From DTLA01 sp034436295 (GTDB lineage Bacteria; Chloroflexota; Anaerolineae; DTLA01), in NCBI GenBank assembly GCA_034436295.1, contig DAOTVT010000071.1, forward strand, positions 1 through 64,000: 64,000 bases of DNA, written 5' to 3'. Below the pieces are notes generated by a model that saw only the letters and a list, made by a program, of their open reading frames with translations, was not told the origin of the DNA and made no database searches. The position numbers and the translations under genes are program-made. Each line of letters starts with the position of its first letter. Positions within the stretch are counted from its first letter, which is position 1. Positions 51,642-60,307 of the stretch are shown here, piece by piece.

Positions 51642-52475
51642 CTAAGGCACCTCGGTGGGGGTGAAGTTCGTGATGACCAGGGCGCGCTCCAGGCTGCCGA
51701 AGTCCACCGTCGGCTGCACCTCGGCCTCTTGGTACAGCCCCACCTCGTCGCGGATGACTTTGGACACCTGCCCGATGATGAGCGCCTTGGGGAACATGCC
51801 TCCCAGGCCCGACGTGATGACCACATCGCCCTCGGCCACGCTGCTGTCGTGGGGGATGCGGGTCATGACGAGTTTGCCGCCGGGGCGTCCCTCCACCAGG
51901 CCGGTAACGCGGTTGCGCTGGATCATGGCGTTCACCGAACTGCGCGCGTCCACGATGAGCAGCACGCGGCACGCGTTGGGGTACACGTCCAGCACGCGGC
52001 CCACCAGCCCGCGCTCGGTTACGACGGGCATGTTGCGGCGGATGCCGTCGCGCGCGCCCACGTTCAGCACCAGGTCGGGGAACAGGTTGGACGCGCCGCT
52101 GCCGACGACGTAGCCCACCACCTCTGCGCCCTTGAACTGATAGGCCGGATACGTCTGGGTGAAGTTGAGCAGCGCCCGCAGGTGCTCAATCTCCTTGTTA
52201 GCCTCTTCCAACTGGAGCAGTTGCACCGACAGGCGGTCCACCTGGGCGCGCAGGTCGCGGTTCTCCTCGCGCAGCGCCACCATGTCGCGCCCGCCCTGTA
52301 TCCAGTCGCTCACGGTGCGGCTCAGGCGGGAGAACTGATCCTGCACCGGCGCGAGCAGCGTCGTCGCCAGGTCGCGCACGGGGCGAAACAGGCCCGTCTG
52401 GGAGACCAGAAAGGCCACGATGAGGACGATGATGGCGACGATAAGGGCAGTGGGTGTGTCCGTCCGCGAATGCAT
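51642..52475 (-). CDS. mreC: rod shape-determining protein MreC
   Basis: 277 residues. N-terminal membrane helix (TALIVAIIVLIVAFLVSQTGL), coiled coil (~60-105; VALREENRDLRAQVDRLSVQLLQLEEANKEIEHLRALL) and two beta-barrel domains. It scaffolds the elongasome outside the membrane with MreB and PBP2. Weak ribosome binding site. It follows mreB after a 202-bp gap filled with heptad repeats; mreD is not seen next to it. Confidence 0.94.
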   Translation of the reverse strand: MHSRTDTPTALIVAIIVLIVAFLVSQTGLFRPVRDLATTLLAPVQDQFSRLSRTVSDWIQGGRDMVALREENRDLRAQVDRLSVQLLQLEEANKEIEHLRALLNFTQTYPAYQFKGAEVVGYVVGSGASNLFPDLVLNVGARDGIRRNMPVVTERGLVGRVLDVYPNACRVLLIVDARSSVNAMIQRNRVTGLVEGRPGGKLVMTRIPHDSSVAEGDVVITSGLGGMFPKALIIGQVSKVIRDEVGLYQEAEVQPTVDFGSLERALVITNFTPTEVP

Positions 52476-52496
52476 GGGAATCTCGCTTTGGGCTAG

Positions 52497-52662
52497 TAGC
52501 CTTTAGCCTACAGCCTTTAGCCTATAGCCTTTGGCCTTGGTGCGATGGCACTGCCCAACGCCTCCCAACCCAGGCGAATGGCCCGCTGCCAGAGGCTAAA
52601 GGCTATAGGCCAATGGCTAATGGCTACAGGCTAATGGCTAGCGGCTAACGGCTAACGGCCAA
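52497..52662. repeat. degenerate 7-bp tandem repeats in the mreB-mreC gap
   Basis: Six TAGCCTT/TAGCCTA-type heptamers at 52497-52538, about 54 bp of unique sequence, then ten AGGCTAA/TGGCTAA/CGGCTAA-type heptamers at 52593-52662 in the opposite orientation. The two blocks could pair as one long hairpin in the mreBC transcript. Confidence 0.82.
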
Positions 52663-52677
52663 ACACCAATGGTTTCT

Positions 52678-53736
52678 CTACCGCTTTCTTGGCCGGCGGC
52701 TATCGGCCAGGACTTTGCGCAAGGAATCCAGGTTTTCCAGCACCTTGCCGGCCCCCAGCGCCACGCACCACATGGGGTTTTCGGCCACATAGACGCGCAT
52801 GTGGGTTTCCTCGCTCAGGCGCGTGGCCATTCCTTGCAGCAGCGCGCCGCCCCCGGCCAGCGCGATGCCGTTCTCCATCAGGTCGGCCACCAACTCGGGC
52901 GGGGTGTCGTCCAGCGCCTCTTTCACGGTGTTGACGATGGTGGCGACGGACCCCGCGAGGGCCTCGCGAATCTCAATGCTGGAGACTTCCACCTCTTCGG
53001 GGAGGCCCGTAACCAGGTTGCGGCCCCGCAGGGTCATGGTCTTCTCTTCGGGCAGCGGGTATGCCGATCCGATGGCGATCTTCACCCGCTCGGCCATGCG
53101 CTCGCCGATGAGGAGGTTGTACTTCTGGCGCGCGTAGTTGATGATGTCCTCGTCCATCTCGTCGCCGGCGACGCGGATGGAGCGGCTGACCACGACGCCG
53201 CCCAGCGAGAGCACCGCCACCTCGGTGGTGCCGCCGCCGATGTCCACGATCATGCTGCCGACGGACTCGGTGATGGGGAGGCCCGCGCCGATGGCCGCCG
53301 CCTTGGGTTCTTCAATGAGGAACGCCTCGCGCGCGCCCGCGCTCAGGCAGGCGTCGGACACGGCGCGCTTTTCCACCTCGGTAACGCCGCTGGGAATTCC
53401 CACGACGACGCGCGGCCGCGGCACGCTGAAGACCATCTTCTCGTGGGCCTTGCGGATGAAGTAGTGAAGCATCCGCTCGGTAACGACGAAATCGGAGATG
53501 ACGCCGTCGCGCAGGGGGCGAATGGCGATGATGTTGGCGGGCGTGCGCCCGACCATGTCCTTCGCCTCGCTGCCGATGGCCAGCACCTGCTTCGTTCTCT
53601 TGTCCACAGCCACCCAGGACGGCTCGTTGATGATGATGCCCTTGCCTTTGACGTAAACCAGCGTGTTGGCCGTTCCCAGGTCAATGCCGATGTCCAGGGA
53701 GAATAGCCCCAGGAAGGCGGCGATTGGGTTGAACAT
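52678..53736 (-). CDS. mreB: rod shape-determining protein MreB
   Basis: 352 residues. Bacterial actin: phosphate-1 loop DLGTANTLVYVKGKG, phosphate-2 VDIGGGTTEVAVLSLG, connect and adenosine motifs (EEPKAAAIGAG, LAGGGALLQGM). It forms membrane-associated filaments that direct lateral wall synthesis. The ATG at 53736 with GAGGAGAGG is preferred over a 35-codon extension. First gene of mreBC, with its own promoter. Confidence 0.97.
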   Translation of the reverse strand: MFNPIAAFLGLFSLDIGIDLGTANTLVYVKGKGIIINEPSWVAVDKRTKQVLAIGSEAKDMVGRTPANIIAIRPLRDGVISDFVVTERMLHYFIRKAHEKMVFSVPRPRVVVGIPSGVTEVEKRAVSDACLSAGAREAFLIEEPKAAAIGAGLPITESVGSMIVDIGGGTTEVAVLSLGGVVVSRSIRVAGDEMDEDIINYARQKYNLLIGERMAERVKIAIGSAYPLPEEKTMTLRGRNLVTGLPEEVEVSSIEIREALAGSVATIVNTVKEALDDTPPELVADLMENGIALAGGGALLQGMATRLSEETHMRVYVAENPMWCVALGAGKVLENLDSLRKVLADSRRPRKR

Positions 53737-53776
53737 GGACCTCTCCTCGTGCTTGGTGTGGCTTGGAGCCGCGCCC

Positions 53777-53804
53777 ATTATAGCACAGCGGGTGAAATTG
53801 GCAA
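53777..53804 (-). promoter_or_regulatory. mreB promoter
   Basis: On the minus strand TTGCCA (53804-53799), 16-nt spacer, TATAAT (53782-53777), 41 bp before the mreB start. Confidence 0.75.
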
Positions 53805-53848
53805 TTTGCAACGCCGGAGGGCGCGCCTGGACGCGGTGCAAGAGCGGG

Positions 53849-53877
53849 TTGGCGCTTTTCAGGAATCGTGGTATAGT
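53849..53877 (+). promoter_or_regulatory. promoter of the IS1096-passenger-like gene
   Basis: TTGGCG (53849-53854), 17-nt spacer, TATAGT (53872-53877), 40 bp before the start codon and back-to-back with the mreB promoter. Confidence 0.65.
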
Positions 53878-53917
53878 GCGGTGAGAATGCAGTTCATGGC
53901 TAGGGAAGGAGGCTGCA

Positions 53918-54658
53918 ATGGCCCCACAAGTTGTGTCTTACGGCAAATGCTTCTTGTGCGGCGGGACATTCGCCAAGAACACCATGACTCGCCACCTCAA
54001 GGCCTGCGTGCGGAAGCATGAGACGGCACAAAAGGGGAGGCCCGTTCGGCTCTTTCACCTGCGGGTTGAGGGGAAGTATGCCCCCGAGTACTGGTTGCAC
54101 TTGGAAATCCCCGCCAGCGCCACCCTTGCCGCGCTGGATGACTTCCTGCGCGCCATCTGGCTGGAATGCTGCGACCACATGAGCGCCTTCACGATCCGGG
54201 GCGTCGATTACGAGAGGGATACGGGCGCGGAGCATGCCATGTGGACGGGTTTCTTTGGCTCGCCCCTGCCAACGGAGAGCATGAGTCGCAAACTTTATTC
54301 GGTACTCTCCCCGGGCGTCGTTTTCGTTCACGAGTACGACTTTGGCACGACGACAACGCTGACACTGAAAGTCGTCGGCGAGCGGCAGGGCAGCGTGCCA
54401 GAGGAAAAGATTCGGGTCCTGGCGCGCAACTACGCCCCGGCCATCCCGTGCGCGCTATGCGACAAGCAGGCCGATTGGATCTACACGTTTGAATTCCCCC
54501 CCACACCCTATTGCGCGGCCCACGCGGAGGAGCACGAGGATTGGGAGGAAGGCTTCCTGCCCGTCGTAAACTCGCCGCGCGTGGGACAATGTGGCTACAC
54601 CGGGGCCGGGGATAAAAGATTGGTATTTGAGGAGCAAGCGCCAGCGGTTCAGGATTAG
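53918..54658 (+). CDS. pRiA4b ORF-3 / IS1096 TnpR-passenger-like protein
   Basis: 246 residues. N-terminal Zn-finger (KCFLCGGTFAKNTMTRHLKAC), then the pRiA4b-ORF3 fold (LFHLRVEGKYAPEYWLHLEIPASATLAALDDFLRAIWLECCDHMSAF). A C-terminal extension carries CALC...YCAAHAEEHEDW, probably another metal site. These proteins travel with IS1096-type elements in some genomes but are common as solitary genes; no transposase or terminal repeats are seen here. AAGGAGG before the ATG. Confidence 0.83.
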   Translation: MAPQVVSYGKCFLCGGTFAKNTMTRHLKACVRKHETAQKGRPVRLFHLRVEGKYAPEYWLHLEIPASATLAALDDFLRAIWLECCDHMSAFTIRGVDYERDTGAEHAMWTGFFGSPLPTESMSRKLYSVLSPGVVFVHEYDFGTTTTLTLKVVGERQGSVPEEKIRVLARNYAPAIPCALCDKQADWIYTFEFPPTPYCAAHAEEHEDWEEGFLPVVNSPRVGQCGYTGAGDKRLVFEEQAPAVQD

Positions 54659-54771
54659 CCCGGGCCTGTGTCCTCATGGGGCCGGGCCAGTCGGGAAGCG
54701 CGCCCGTTCAGCGTCTGGCATGGGCGTGGTTGCCCCGGCCGCTTTGGCGTCAATCGTGTGTGTTTGTGGTG

Positions 54772-54799
54772 CAAGACCGCGAGACTCCTCGCGGTCTTG
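54772..54799 (+). terminator. strong hairpin terminator
   Basis: CAAGACCGCGAG and CTCGCGGTCTTG form a perfect 12-bp stem with a four-base loop, followed by TGCTTCTT. It lies about 115 bp past the preceding stop codon. Confidence 0.7.
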
Positions 54800-54932
54800 T
54801 GCTTCTTGGGCCTGTGCGCGGGCGCCACGTCGCCCGATTGAGGCGGCCGAGGCCGCGCCGCCTTGACGTCCGCGGGGCGTTGCGCTACACTGGCCCCGCT
54901 CGTTCGCTGCCATCTTTTCCGAGGAGGTGCGT

Positions 54933-55856
54933 ATGGCCGGAACCGTTTACCGCTACGCCGAACTGACCCAACCCCAACTGCTGGCCCTGGATAGAAGCCG
55001 CACGCTGGCCGTCATGGCGCTGAGTCCGCTGGAGACGCACGGCCCTCATCTGCCGCTGGGCACCGATGTATTCGTGGCCGAGGCGCTGCGCGACCGTGTG
55101 ATACGCAAACTCCAGTCGGCCATGCCCGAACTGGACTATCTGGTCTTTCCCAGCGTCGCGCTGGGCGCGGACCCGATTCCGGCGCCCGGGTCTGTGAAGA
55201 TTGACAGCAGGGCCATCCACCTGCTGCTGGTCTCCACGGCGGCCAGCCTTGCCGGTCTCGGGTTCAAGTGGATGCTGGTAACCGACAATCACGGCGGGGC
55301 GCGCCACCAGGCGGCCATTGAGAAGGCGGTGCGCAAGGCTTGGAAGAAGCACCGCTTTGCGCTCATCTGCCCGTTTCTCAACTTCTACCGCCGCATGGTG
55401 GAACACGACCCGGCCCTGCTAGAGGCGACCGGCACAGCCCCGCGCTCGTGCGGCGACATTGACGACGCGCACGCCGGCACCAACGAGACTTCGCTCATGC
55501 TGGCCATCGCCCCCGACCGCGTCGCGCCCGATTGGCGGCAGGTGCCGCCCGCGACCATCAACCGCGACAACCGTTTGTACCGCGTGCTGTCGCTGCTGGG
55601 CAGCGTCATCGGGCTGCTGGGCGCCGACACGCTGGGGCGCGACCTGGAGTACATGGGGTCGGGGCTGTCGTGGCAGAATGCCAACCCGATGCCGCCCTAT
55701 ATGGGCGCGCCGGCCGAGGCCGACCCCGATCGCGGGCGGCGCATGTTGGATGCGCACGCGGACGAGGCCGTGGCCCAGGTGCGGCGCGCGCTGGAAGGCC
55801 AGCCGCCTTTCAGCACGCCGCTCCTCTGGGGGCTGCGCTTCGCCGAGCCCAGTTAG
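54933..55856 (+). CDS. creatininase-family amidohydrolase
   Basis: 307 residues. Creatininase fold with SPLETHGPHLPLGTD (metal-binding Glu/His/Asp), VTDNHGGARHQ and HAGTNETSL (Glu/His ligands). Members hydrolyse cyclic amides such as creatinine, formylated pterin intermediates or mycofactocin-peptide products; the substrate here is unknown. Cytoplasmic. The ATG at 54933 is set by GAGGAGGT. No neighbouring pathway gene identifies it. Confidence 0.9.
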   Translation: MAGTVYRYAELTQPQLLALDRSRTLAVMALSPLETHGPHLPLGTDVFVAEALRDRVIRKLQSAMPELDYLVFPSVALGADPIPAPGSVKIDSRAIHLLLVSTAASLAGLGFKWMLVTDNHGGARHQAAIEKAVRKAWKKHRFALICPFLNFYRRMVEHDPALLEATGTAPRSCGDIDDAHAGTNETSLMLAIAPDRVAPDWRQVPPATINRDNRLYRVLSLLGSVIGLLGADTLGRDLEYMGSGLSWQNANPMPPYMGAPAEADPDRGRRMLDAHADEAVAQVRRALEGQPPFSTPLLWGLRFAEPS

Positions 55857-55954
55857 CGCGCAAGTGGGACTTTTGTTACAGCCACGCGCGGGGTCTTCGC
55901 CTATAATCAGCGCCGCTGAACGATGGAACGACGTTATCTTTTGTGGAGGGGGTC

Positions 55955-57160
55955 ATGAGCGAACTGTTCGGCAATCAGAAGGAAATGTTGAAGCAACTCA
56001 TCAAGGCGCTGCACCTAGGGGCGGATCCCGAGATGCTCAAGAGCCGATTCCGGACGCTCCTGGGCGAAATCGGCCCCGCCGACATCGCCAGGGCCGAGCA
56101 GGAACTCATCGCCGAGGGGATGCCGGCGGAGGAGATTCACCGCCTGTGCGATGTCCATCTGGCCGTGCTGCGCGAGGCGGTGGAGAAGGAGAAGCCAGGC
56201 GAAGGCCCTGGGCATCCAATCCACATCCTGCTCAAGGAGCACGAATACGTCAAGGGCGACGCGCGCGATCTGGCCGAGGTCATCGGACTCCTGGAGCGGG
56301 CGACGGATTGGAGCGCCGTGGAAGGGGAACTGGAGCGCCTGGATGCGCTGCTCCGCGACTTCCAGGAGTACAACAAGCACAAGGTCCGCGAGGAGAACTG
56401 CTTGTTTCCGGTGCTGGAGAAACACGGGGTAACCGGCCCGCCGTCCATCATGTGGATGGAGCACGACCAGCAGCGCGCTGCCGTCAAGGCGGCTGCCGAG
56501 GCGCTGGCGCAGCGGGGGACGCGCGCCTTCGCCGAGTTCAAGGCGGCCATCCTGCCCCATCTGCGCGCGCTGGCAGAGGGCGTGCCCAGCCACTTCTACA
56601 AGGAAGAGAATATCCTGTTCCCCACCGCCCTGCGCCTGATTTCTGACGAGGAGTTCAAGGCGATCAAGGCGTCCATGGACGATTTGGGCTACTGCTATTT
56701 CACGCCGCCGGAGGTCATCGGCGCGCGCGAAGAATTGGAGGCGCAGGTCGGCGAGGGCGAGATTCGCCTGCCGTCGGGCGCGCTGACGCCTGCCGAACTG
56801 GAGGCGGTGCTCAACACGCTGCCCGTGGACATCACGTTTGTGGGCGCGGACGACACGGTGCGCTATTTCAGCATGGGCCGCGAGCGAATTTTCCCCCGCA
56901 CGCCCGCTATCATCGGCCGCTCCGTCCAATTGTGCCACCCCCAGAAGAGCGTCCACGTGGTCAACCGCATCCTGGAGGATTTCAAGGCGGGGCGGCGCGA
57001 GGTGGCCGAGTTCTGGATTCAGATGAACGGGCGTCTGATTCACATCCGCTACTTCCCCGTGCGGGGCAAGGATGGGCGCTACCTGGGCACGCTGGAGGTA
57101 ACCCAGGACATCACGGACATCCAGAAGATCACGGGGCAGAAGCGGCTGCTGGACGACTGA
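55955..57160 (+). CDS. DUF438 / hemerythrin / PAS-domain protein
   Basis: 401 residues. N-terminal DUF438 (~1-75), a hemerythrin-like HHE domain with candidate iron ligands (HPIHILLKEHEYVKGD, EYNKHKVREENCLFPVLEKHG, MWMEHDQQR, HFYKEENILFP), and a C-terminal PAS domain (~285-395; LPVDITFVGADDTVRYFSMGRERIF ... YLGTLEVTQDIT). It probably senses O2, NO or redox state. The ATG at 55955 follows GGAGGGGG. Monocistronic. Confidence 0.92.
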   Translation: MSELFGNQKEMLKQLIKALHLGADPEMLKSRFRTLLGEIGPADIARAEQELIAEGMPAEEIHRLCDVHLAVLREAVEKEKPGEGPGHPIHILLKEHEYVKGDARDLAEVIGLLERATDWSAVEGELERLDALLRDFQEYNKHKVREENCLFPVLEKHGVTGPPSIMWMEHDQQRAAVKAAAEALAQRGTRAFAEFKAAILPHLRALAEGVPSHFYKEENILFPTALRLISDEEFKAIKASMDDLGYCYFTPPEVIGAREELEAQVGEGEIRLPSGALTPAELEAVLNTLPVDITFVGADDTVRYFSMGRERIFPRTPAIIGRSVQLCHPQKSVHVVNRILEDFKAGRREVAEFWIQMNGRLIHIRYFPVRGKDGRYLGTLEVTQDITDIQKITGQKRLLDD

Positions 57161-57215
57161 GGCGGCGCCGGGGCGCACCCGAAAGAATGGATTCGGTTCC
57201 GTCTTGTGTGGACGA

Positions 57216-57250
57216 CCAAAGTGCGACGGACTTCCGAGAGTGCGCCGCAC
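57216..57250. repeat. dispersed palindromic repeat, copy D
   Basis: Imperfect dyad GTGCGACGGACTTCCGAGAG followed by TGCGCCGCAC, preceded by the GGATTCGGTTCCGTCTTGTG module that accompanies copies B and C. It lies just upstream of the hicB promoter. Confidence 0.6.
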
Positions 57251-57285
57251 CAACAAACTTTGGACCGAGTCAAGAGCGCGCCAAA

Positions 57286-57314
57286 TTGACAGGCGTCTGC
57301 TCTGTTCATATACT
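57286..57314 (+). promoter_or_regulatory. hicB promoter
   Basis: TTGACA (57286-57291), 17-nt spacer, TATACT (57309-57314). It could also feed the glmS ribozyme leader downstream. Confidence 0.8.
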
Positions 57315-57365
57315 GGAAGCGGCTGCGGTATTCGTGGGGAGTAGGCAAACGCCGGAGGAATCTCC

Positions 57366-57572
57366 ATGAAGTTCTACGTTACGCTGGAACGCGACGAAGA
57401 CGGCATCTGGGTGGCCGAGTGTCCCGCGATCCCTGGCTGTGTGAGCCAGGGAAAGACGCGAGAAGAGGCGCTGACCCACATCAAAGAAGCCATCCGACTT
57501 TGCCTGGAAGTGCGCGCTGAGAAGGGCTTGCCGCTAACCGTTGAAATGCACCAGGTAGAGGTCTTGGCGTGA
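57366..57572 (+). CDS. hicB: HicB-family antitoxin-like protein
   Basis: 68 residues. The pattern FYVTLERDEDGIWVAECPAIPGCVSQGKTREEALTHIKEAIRLCLE is the short HicB fold without the C-terminal DNA-binding extension. In type II systems HicB neutralises the mRNA-cleaving HicA. The following hicA frame is decayed, so the antitoxin may be an orphan. Own promoter; ATG with GGAGG upstream. Confidence 0.9.
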   Translation: MKFYVTLERDEDGIWVAECPAIPGCVSQGKTREEALTHIKEAIRLCLEVRAEKGLPLTVEMHQVEVLA

Positions 57573-57739
57573 CGCGCGTGGTTCCTGTGCTCAGCAGCAG
57601 GCAGGTGGTGAAGGCGTTTGAGCGACTTGGGTCGGCTGACGTAGCGACGGATCCAGGAAGGCAAGCATCATCCGCGCGTCGGGTTCGGAAGGAGGTGGTG
57701 CGCGGGATTACGCAAACGGCGGGTTCATCGGGGAGAGTA
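57569..57739 (+). pseudogene. hicA: hicA remnant
   Basis: Starts as GTGA overlapping the hicB stop, as in intact hicBA pairs. The first ~18 residues (RVVPVLSSRQVVKAFERLG) match the HicA N-terminus, and RKEVVRGITQTAG resembles the later HicA segment. The GSH catalytic region is missing or scrambled, with traces in other frames (EGKHHPRVGF), so it looks frameshifted and deleted. Its 3' end runs into the glmS ribozyme. Confidence 0.65.
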
Positions 57740-57990
57740 GCGCCTGGACTGGGCGGTGAGGGCCACTTCATGAGCCGCCTGCCCAGTTGACGAGGACGGA
57801 GGTTCCTCACCTCGCGGTGAGGCTAACCGGCACGCGCCGGGAAAATCGGAAGATCGGCGGAAGCCTCCGGGGGCGATCCCGCCCCCACAACTCCCCTCCA
57901 AAACGAGCGCGTCCCCAAATCCGCGCGGGCGACCGCCGGGACAAAGGGCCGCGCAGGGATCGGGCGAGACTCATCGTCCCGCGAAGTATC
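57740..57990 (+). ncRNA. glmS ribozyme (glucosamine-6-phosphate-activated)
   Basis: Hallmarks in order: the cleavage context A57739|G57740 with GCGCCTGGACT, and a P1-like stem (ACTGGGCGG with CCGCCTGCCCAGT). The core AGTTGACGAGGACGGAGG follows, then ATCGGCGGAAGCCTCCG and accessory stems to about 57990. This agrees closely with the glmS ribozyme consensus. It self-cleaves when glucosamine-6-phosphate binds, destabilising glmS mRNA. It ends about 200 bp before glmS. Confidence 0.93.
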
Positions 57991-58032
57991 CGCATGGAGG
58001 GGCCTCGCGCGCTCTTGTTGCGCATGCCCCAT

Positions 58033-58179
58033 GGTTAGCGGTCAGCGAGCAGCAGTCAGCCGTCAGCGGTCTGCGATCAGCGAGCGACGGATGCCGCTAA
58101 CGGCTAACGGCTAACGGCTGACCGCTAAAGGCTAGAGGCTAACGGCTGACGGCTAAAGGCCAACGGCCAACGGCTATCA
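58033..58179. repeat. degenerate 7-bp tandem repeat, 21 units
   Basis: Twenty-one heptamers in register (GGTTAGC, GGTCAGC, GATCAGC ... GCTAACG, GCTGACG, GCTAAAG, GCCAACG) fill the space between the ribozyme and the glmS ribosome binding site. The sense changes from GGTCAGC to GCTAACG forms at about 58096. Confidence 0.85.
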
Positions 58180-58196
58180 TCACTGGAGGAACGCTT

Positions 58197-60032
58197 ATGT
58201 GCGGGATTGTGGGATACATCGGCCCCCGCGACGCGACGCAAATCATCATGGACGGCCTGCGCCGTCTGGAGTACCGCGGCTACGACTCGGCCGGCATCGC
58301 CGTGCTACAGGAGGGGCGCCTGGTCGTCCGCCGCGACGCCGGCAAACTGGCCAACCTCGCCGCCATCCTGGAGCGCGAGCCGGTGCACGGCCCCGTCGGC
58401 ATCGGCCACACGCGCTGGGCCACCCACGGCCGGCCCAGCCAGCGCAACGCCCATCCCCACACCGATTGCACGGGCGAGATCGTGGTCATCCACAACGGCA
58501 TCGTGGAGAACTTCATGGCGTTGAAGGCGGAACTGCAGGCCGAAGGGCACCGATTCCGCTCGGATACCGACACGGAAGTAATCGTGCATCTTGTGGAGAA
58601 GTACTACCAGGGCGACATCGCCGAGGCGGCGCGGGCGGCCTTCCAGCGGCTGCGCGGCGCCCACGCCATTGTCGTCATGACGTCGCGCGAACCCGACCGA
58701 CTTGTGGCGACGCGCATCGGCAACGCGGGAGGCGTAACGGTGGGCCTGGGCGACGACGAGATGTTCCTGGCCTCGGATATCCCTGCGATTCTGGAGCACA
58801 CGCGCCGCATGGTCTTTCTGGAAGACCGCGAGATGGCCGTCGTAACGCGCAGCGGCGCGCAGTACTACCGCCTGACGGGCGAGCCGGTGTCCAAGACGCC
58901 CCACACCGTGCCCTACGATCCGGTGGCGGCGGCCAAGGGCGAGTACAAGCACTTTATGCAGAAGGAAATCTACGAGCAGCCCCGCGCCGTAACCGACACC
59001 ATTCGCGGGCGCATGGACTTTGAGACCGGCGAGGCGATCCTGGCGGACGTAGGCATCGGGGAGGACGAGGCGCGCGCCCTGGATCGGGTCGTCATCGTGG
59101 CGTGCGGCACGTCGGCCTACGCGGGCCTGGTGGGCAAGTTCATGCTGGAATCGCTGGCGGGCCTGCCGGTGGAGGTGGACTACGGCTCCGAGTTTCGCTA
59201 CCGCGACCCTCACATCACCCCGCGGACGCTGGTGGTGGCCATCACCCAGTCGGGCGAGACGGTGGACACGCTGGCGGCCATGGACGAGGCGCGGCGCAAG
59301 GGGGCCAGGATCGTGAGCATCGTCAACGCGGTGGGGAGCATGGCAGCGCGCGTGTCCGACGGCGTTATCTACATGCAGGCAGGCCCCGAAATCGGCGTGG
59401 CATCCACTAAGGCGTTCACCACATCGCTGGTGGATTTGTACCTGCTGGGCACGTACCTGGGGCAGAAGCGCGGGCGGCTGGACAGGGAGCGGTCGCTGGC
59501 GCTGGCCCAGGATTTGGCCGAACTGCCCAATCTGATGGGGAGCGTGCTGGCCAACGGCCACGAGTACGAGGCGCTGGCGCAGTTGTACTACGAGAAGGCC
59601 GACTTCCTGTACCTGGGGCGGGGCATCAACTACCCCATCGCCCTAGAGGGCGCGCTGAAACTCAAGGAAATCTCGTACATCCACGCCGAAGGCTATCCGG
59701 CGGGCGAGATGAAGCATGGTCCCATCGCCCTGATTGACGACCACATGCCGGTCATGATCATCGCCATCCGCGACCGCGTGTACGAGAAGATCATGGGCAA
59801 CGTGGAGGAGGTCAAGGCGCGCAACGGGATCGTGCTGGCGCTGGGCACGCAGGGCGACGCGCACCTGGCCGAGAAGGCCGATCATGTGATTTATGTGCCC
59901 CCGCTGCCGGAACTCCTGTCGCCGGTGGTTACGGTCATCCCGCTGCAACTGTTCGCGTACCACATGGCGGTGCGCCGCGGGTGCGATGTGGATCAGCCGC
60001 GCAACCTGGCGAAGAGCGTAACGGTGGAGTGA
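58197..60032 (+). CDS. glmS: glutamine-fructose-6-phosphate aminotransferase (isomerizing)
   Basis: 611 residues. Cys2 nucleophile of the N-terminal glutaminase domain (MCGIVGYIG ... GHTRWATHG), then two SIS sugar-isomerase domains (VACGTSAYAG, ITQSGETVDTLAAM, YLGRGINYPIALEGALKLKEISYIHAEGY) and the C-terminal DQPRNLAKSVTVE. It makes glucosamine-6-phosphate for peptidoglycan and other glycans. Expression is controlled by the ribozyme upstream. TGGAGG before the ATG. Confidence 0.98.
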   Translation: MCGIVGYIGPRDATQIIMDGLRRLEYRGYDSAGIAVLQEGRLVVRRDAGKLANLAAILEREPVHGPVGIGHTRWATHGRPSQRNAHPHTDCTGEIVVIHNGIVENFMALKAELQAEGHRFRSDTDTEVIVHLVEKYYQGDIAEAARAAFQRLRGAHAIVVMTSREPDRLVATRIGNAGGVTVGLGDDEMFLASDIPAILEHTRRMVFLEDREMAVVTRSGAQYYRLTGEPVSKTPHTVPYDPVAAAKGEYKHFMQKEIYEQPRAVTDTIRGRMDFETGEAILADVGIGEDEARALDRVVIVACGTSAYAGLVGKFMLESLAGLPVEVDYGSEFRYRDPHITPRTLVVAITQSGETVDTLAAMDEARRKGARIVSIVNAVGSMAARVSDGVIYMQAGPEIGVASTKAFTTSLVDLYLLGTYLGQKRGRLDRERSLALAQDLAELPNLMGSVLANGHEYEALAQLYYEKADFLYLGRGINYPIALEGALKLKEISYIHAEGYPAGEMKHGPIALIDDHMPVMIIAIRDRVYEKIMGNVEEVKARNGIVLALGTQGDAHLAEKADHVIYVPPLPELLSPVVTVIPLQLFAYHMAVRRGCDVDQPRNLAKSVTVE

Positions 60033-60050
60033 TGCGCCCATCGGGTGGGG

Positions 60051-60222
60051 CCCCTCACCCTGGCCCTCTCCCCGCAAGGCGGGGCGAGGGGATTGCCCCC
60101 CTCACCCTAGCCCTCTCCCCGCGAGCGGGGCGAGGGGATTGCCCCCCTCACCCTAGCCCTCTCCCCGCAAGGTGGGGCGAGGGGATTGCACTACGGTTCT
60201 GGCCGCGAGCGGGGCGAGGGGA
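60051..60222. repeat. ~46-bp CCCTCACCCT...GGGGCGAGGGG tandem repeat, 3.5 units
   Basis: Three complete units of CCCTCACCCTAGCCCTCTCC followed by CCGCGAGCGGGGCGAGGGGATTG (with CAAGGCGG variants) and a truncated fourth. Same family as 6920-7009. It separates glmS from the next promoter. Confidence 0.8.
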
Positions 60223-60233
60223 CGGGCTTCGCT

Positions 60234-60262
60234 TTGGCAATACCCAGGGGCTGGCATATACT
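60234..60262 (+). promoter_or_regulatory. promoter of the C-GCAxxG-C-C selenoprotein gene
   Basis: TTGGCA (60234-60239), 17-nt spacer, TATACT (60257-60262), 45 bp before the ATG. Confidence 0.75.
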
Positions 60263-60307
60263 GTATCCATCGTGCGTTCTCTCACAAGGCAGACTTCGGG
60301 AGGCAAA

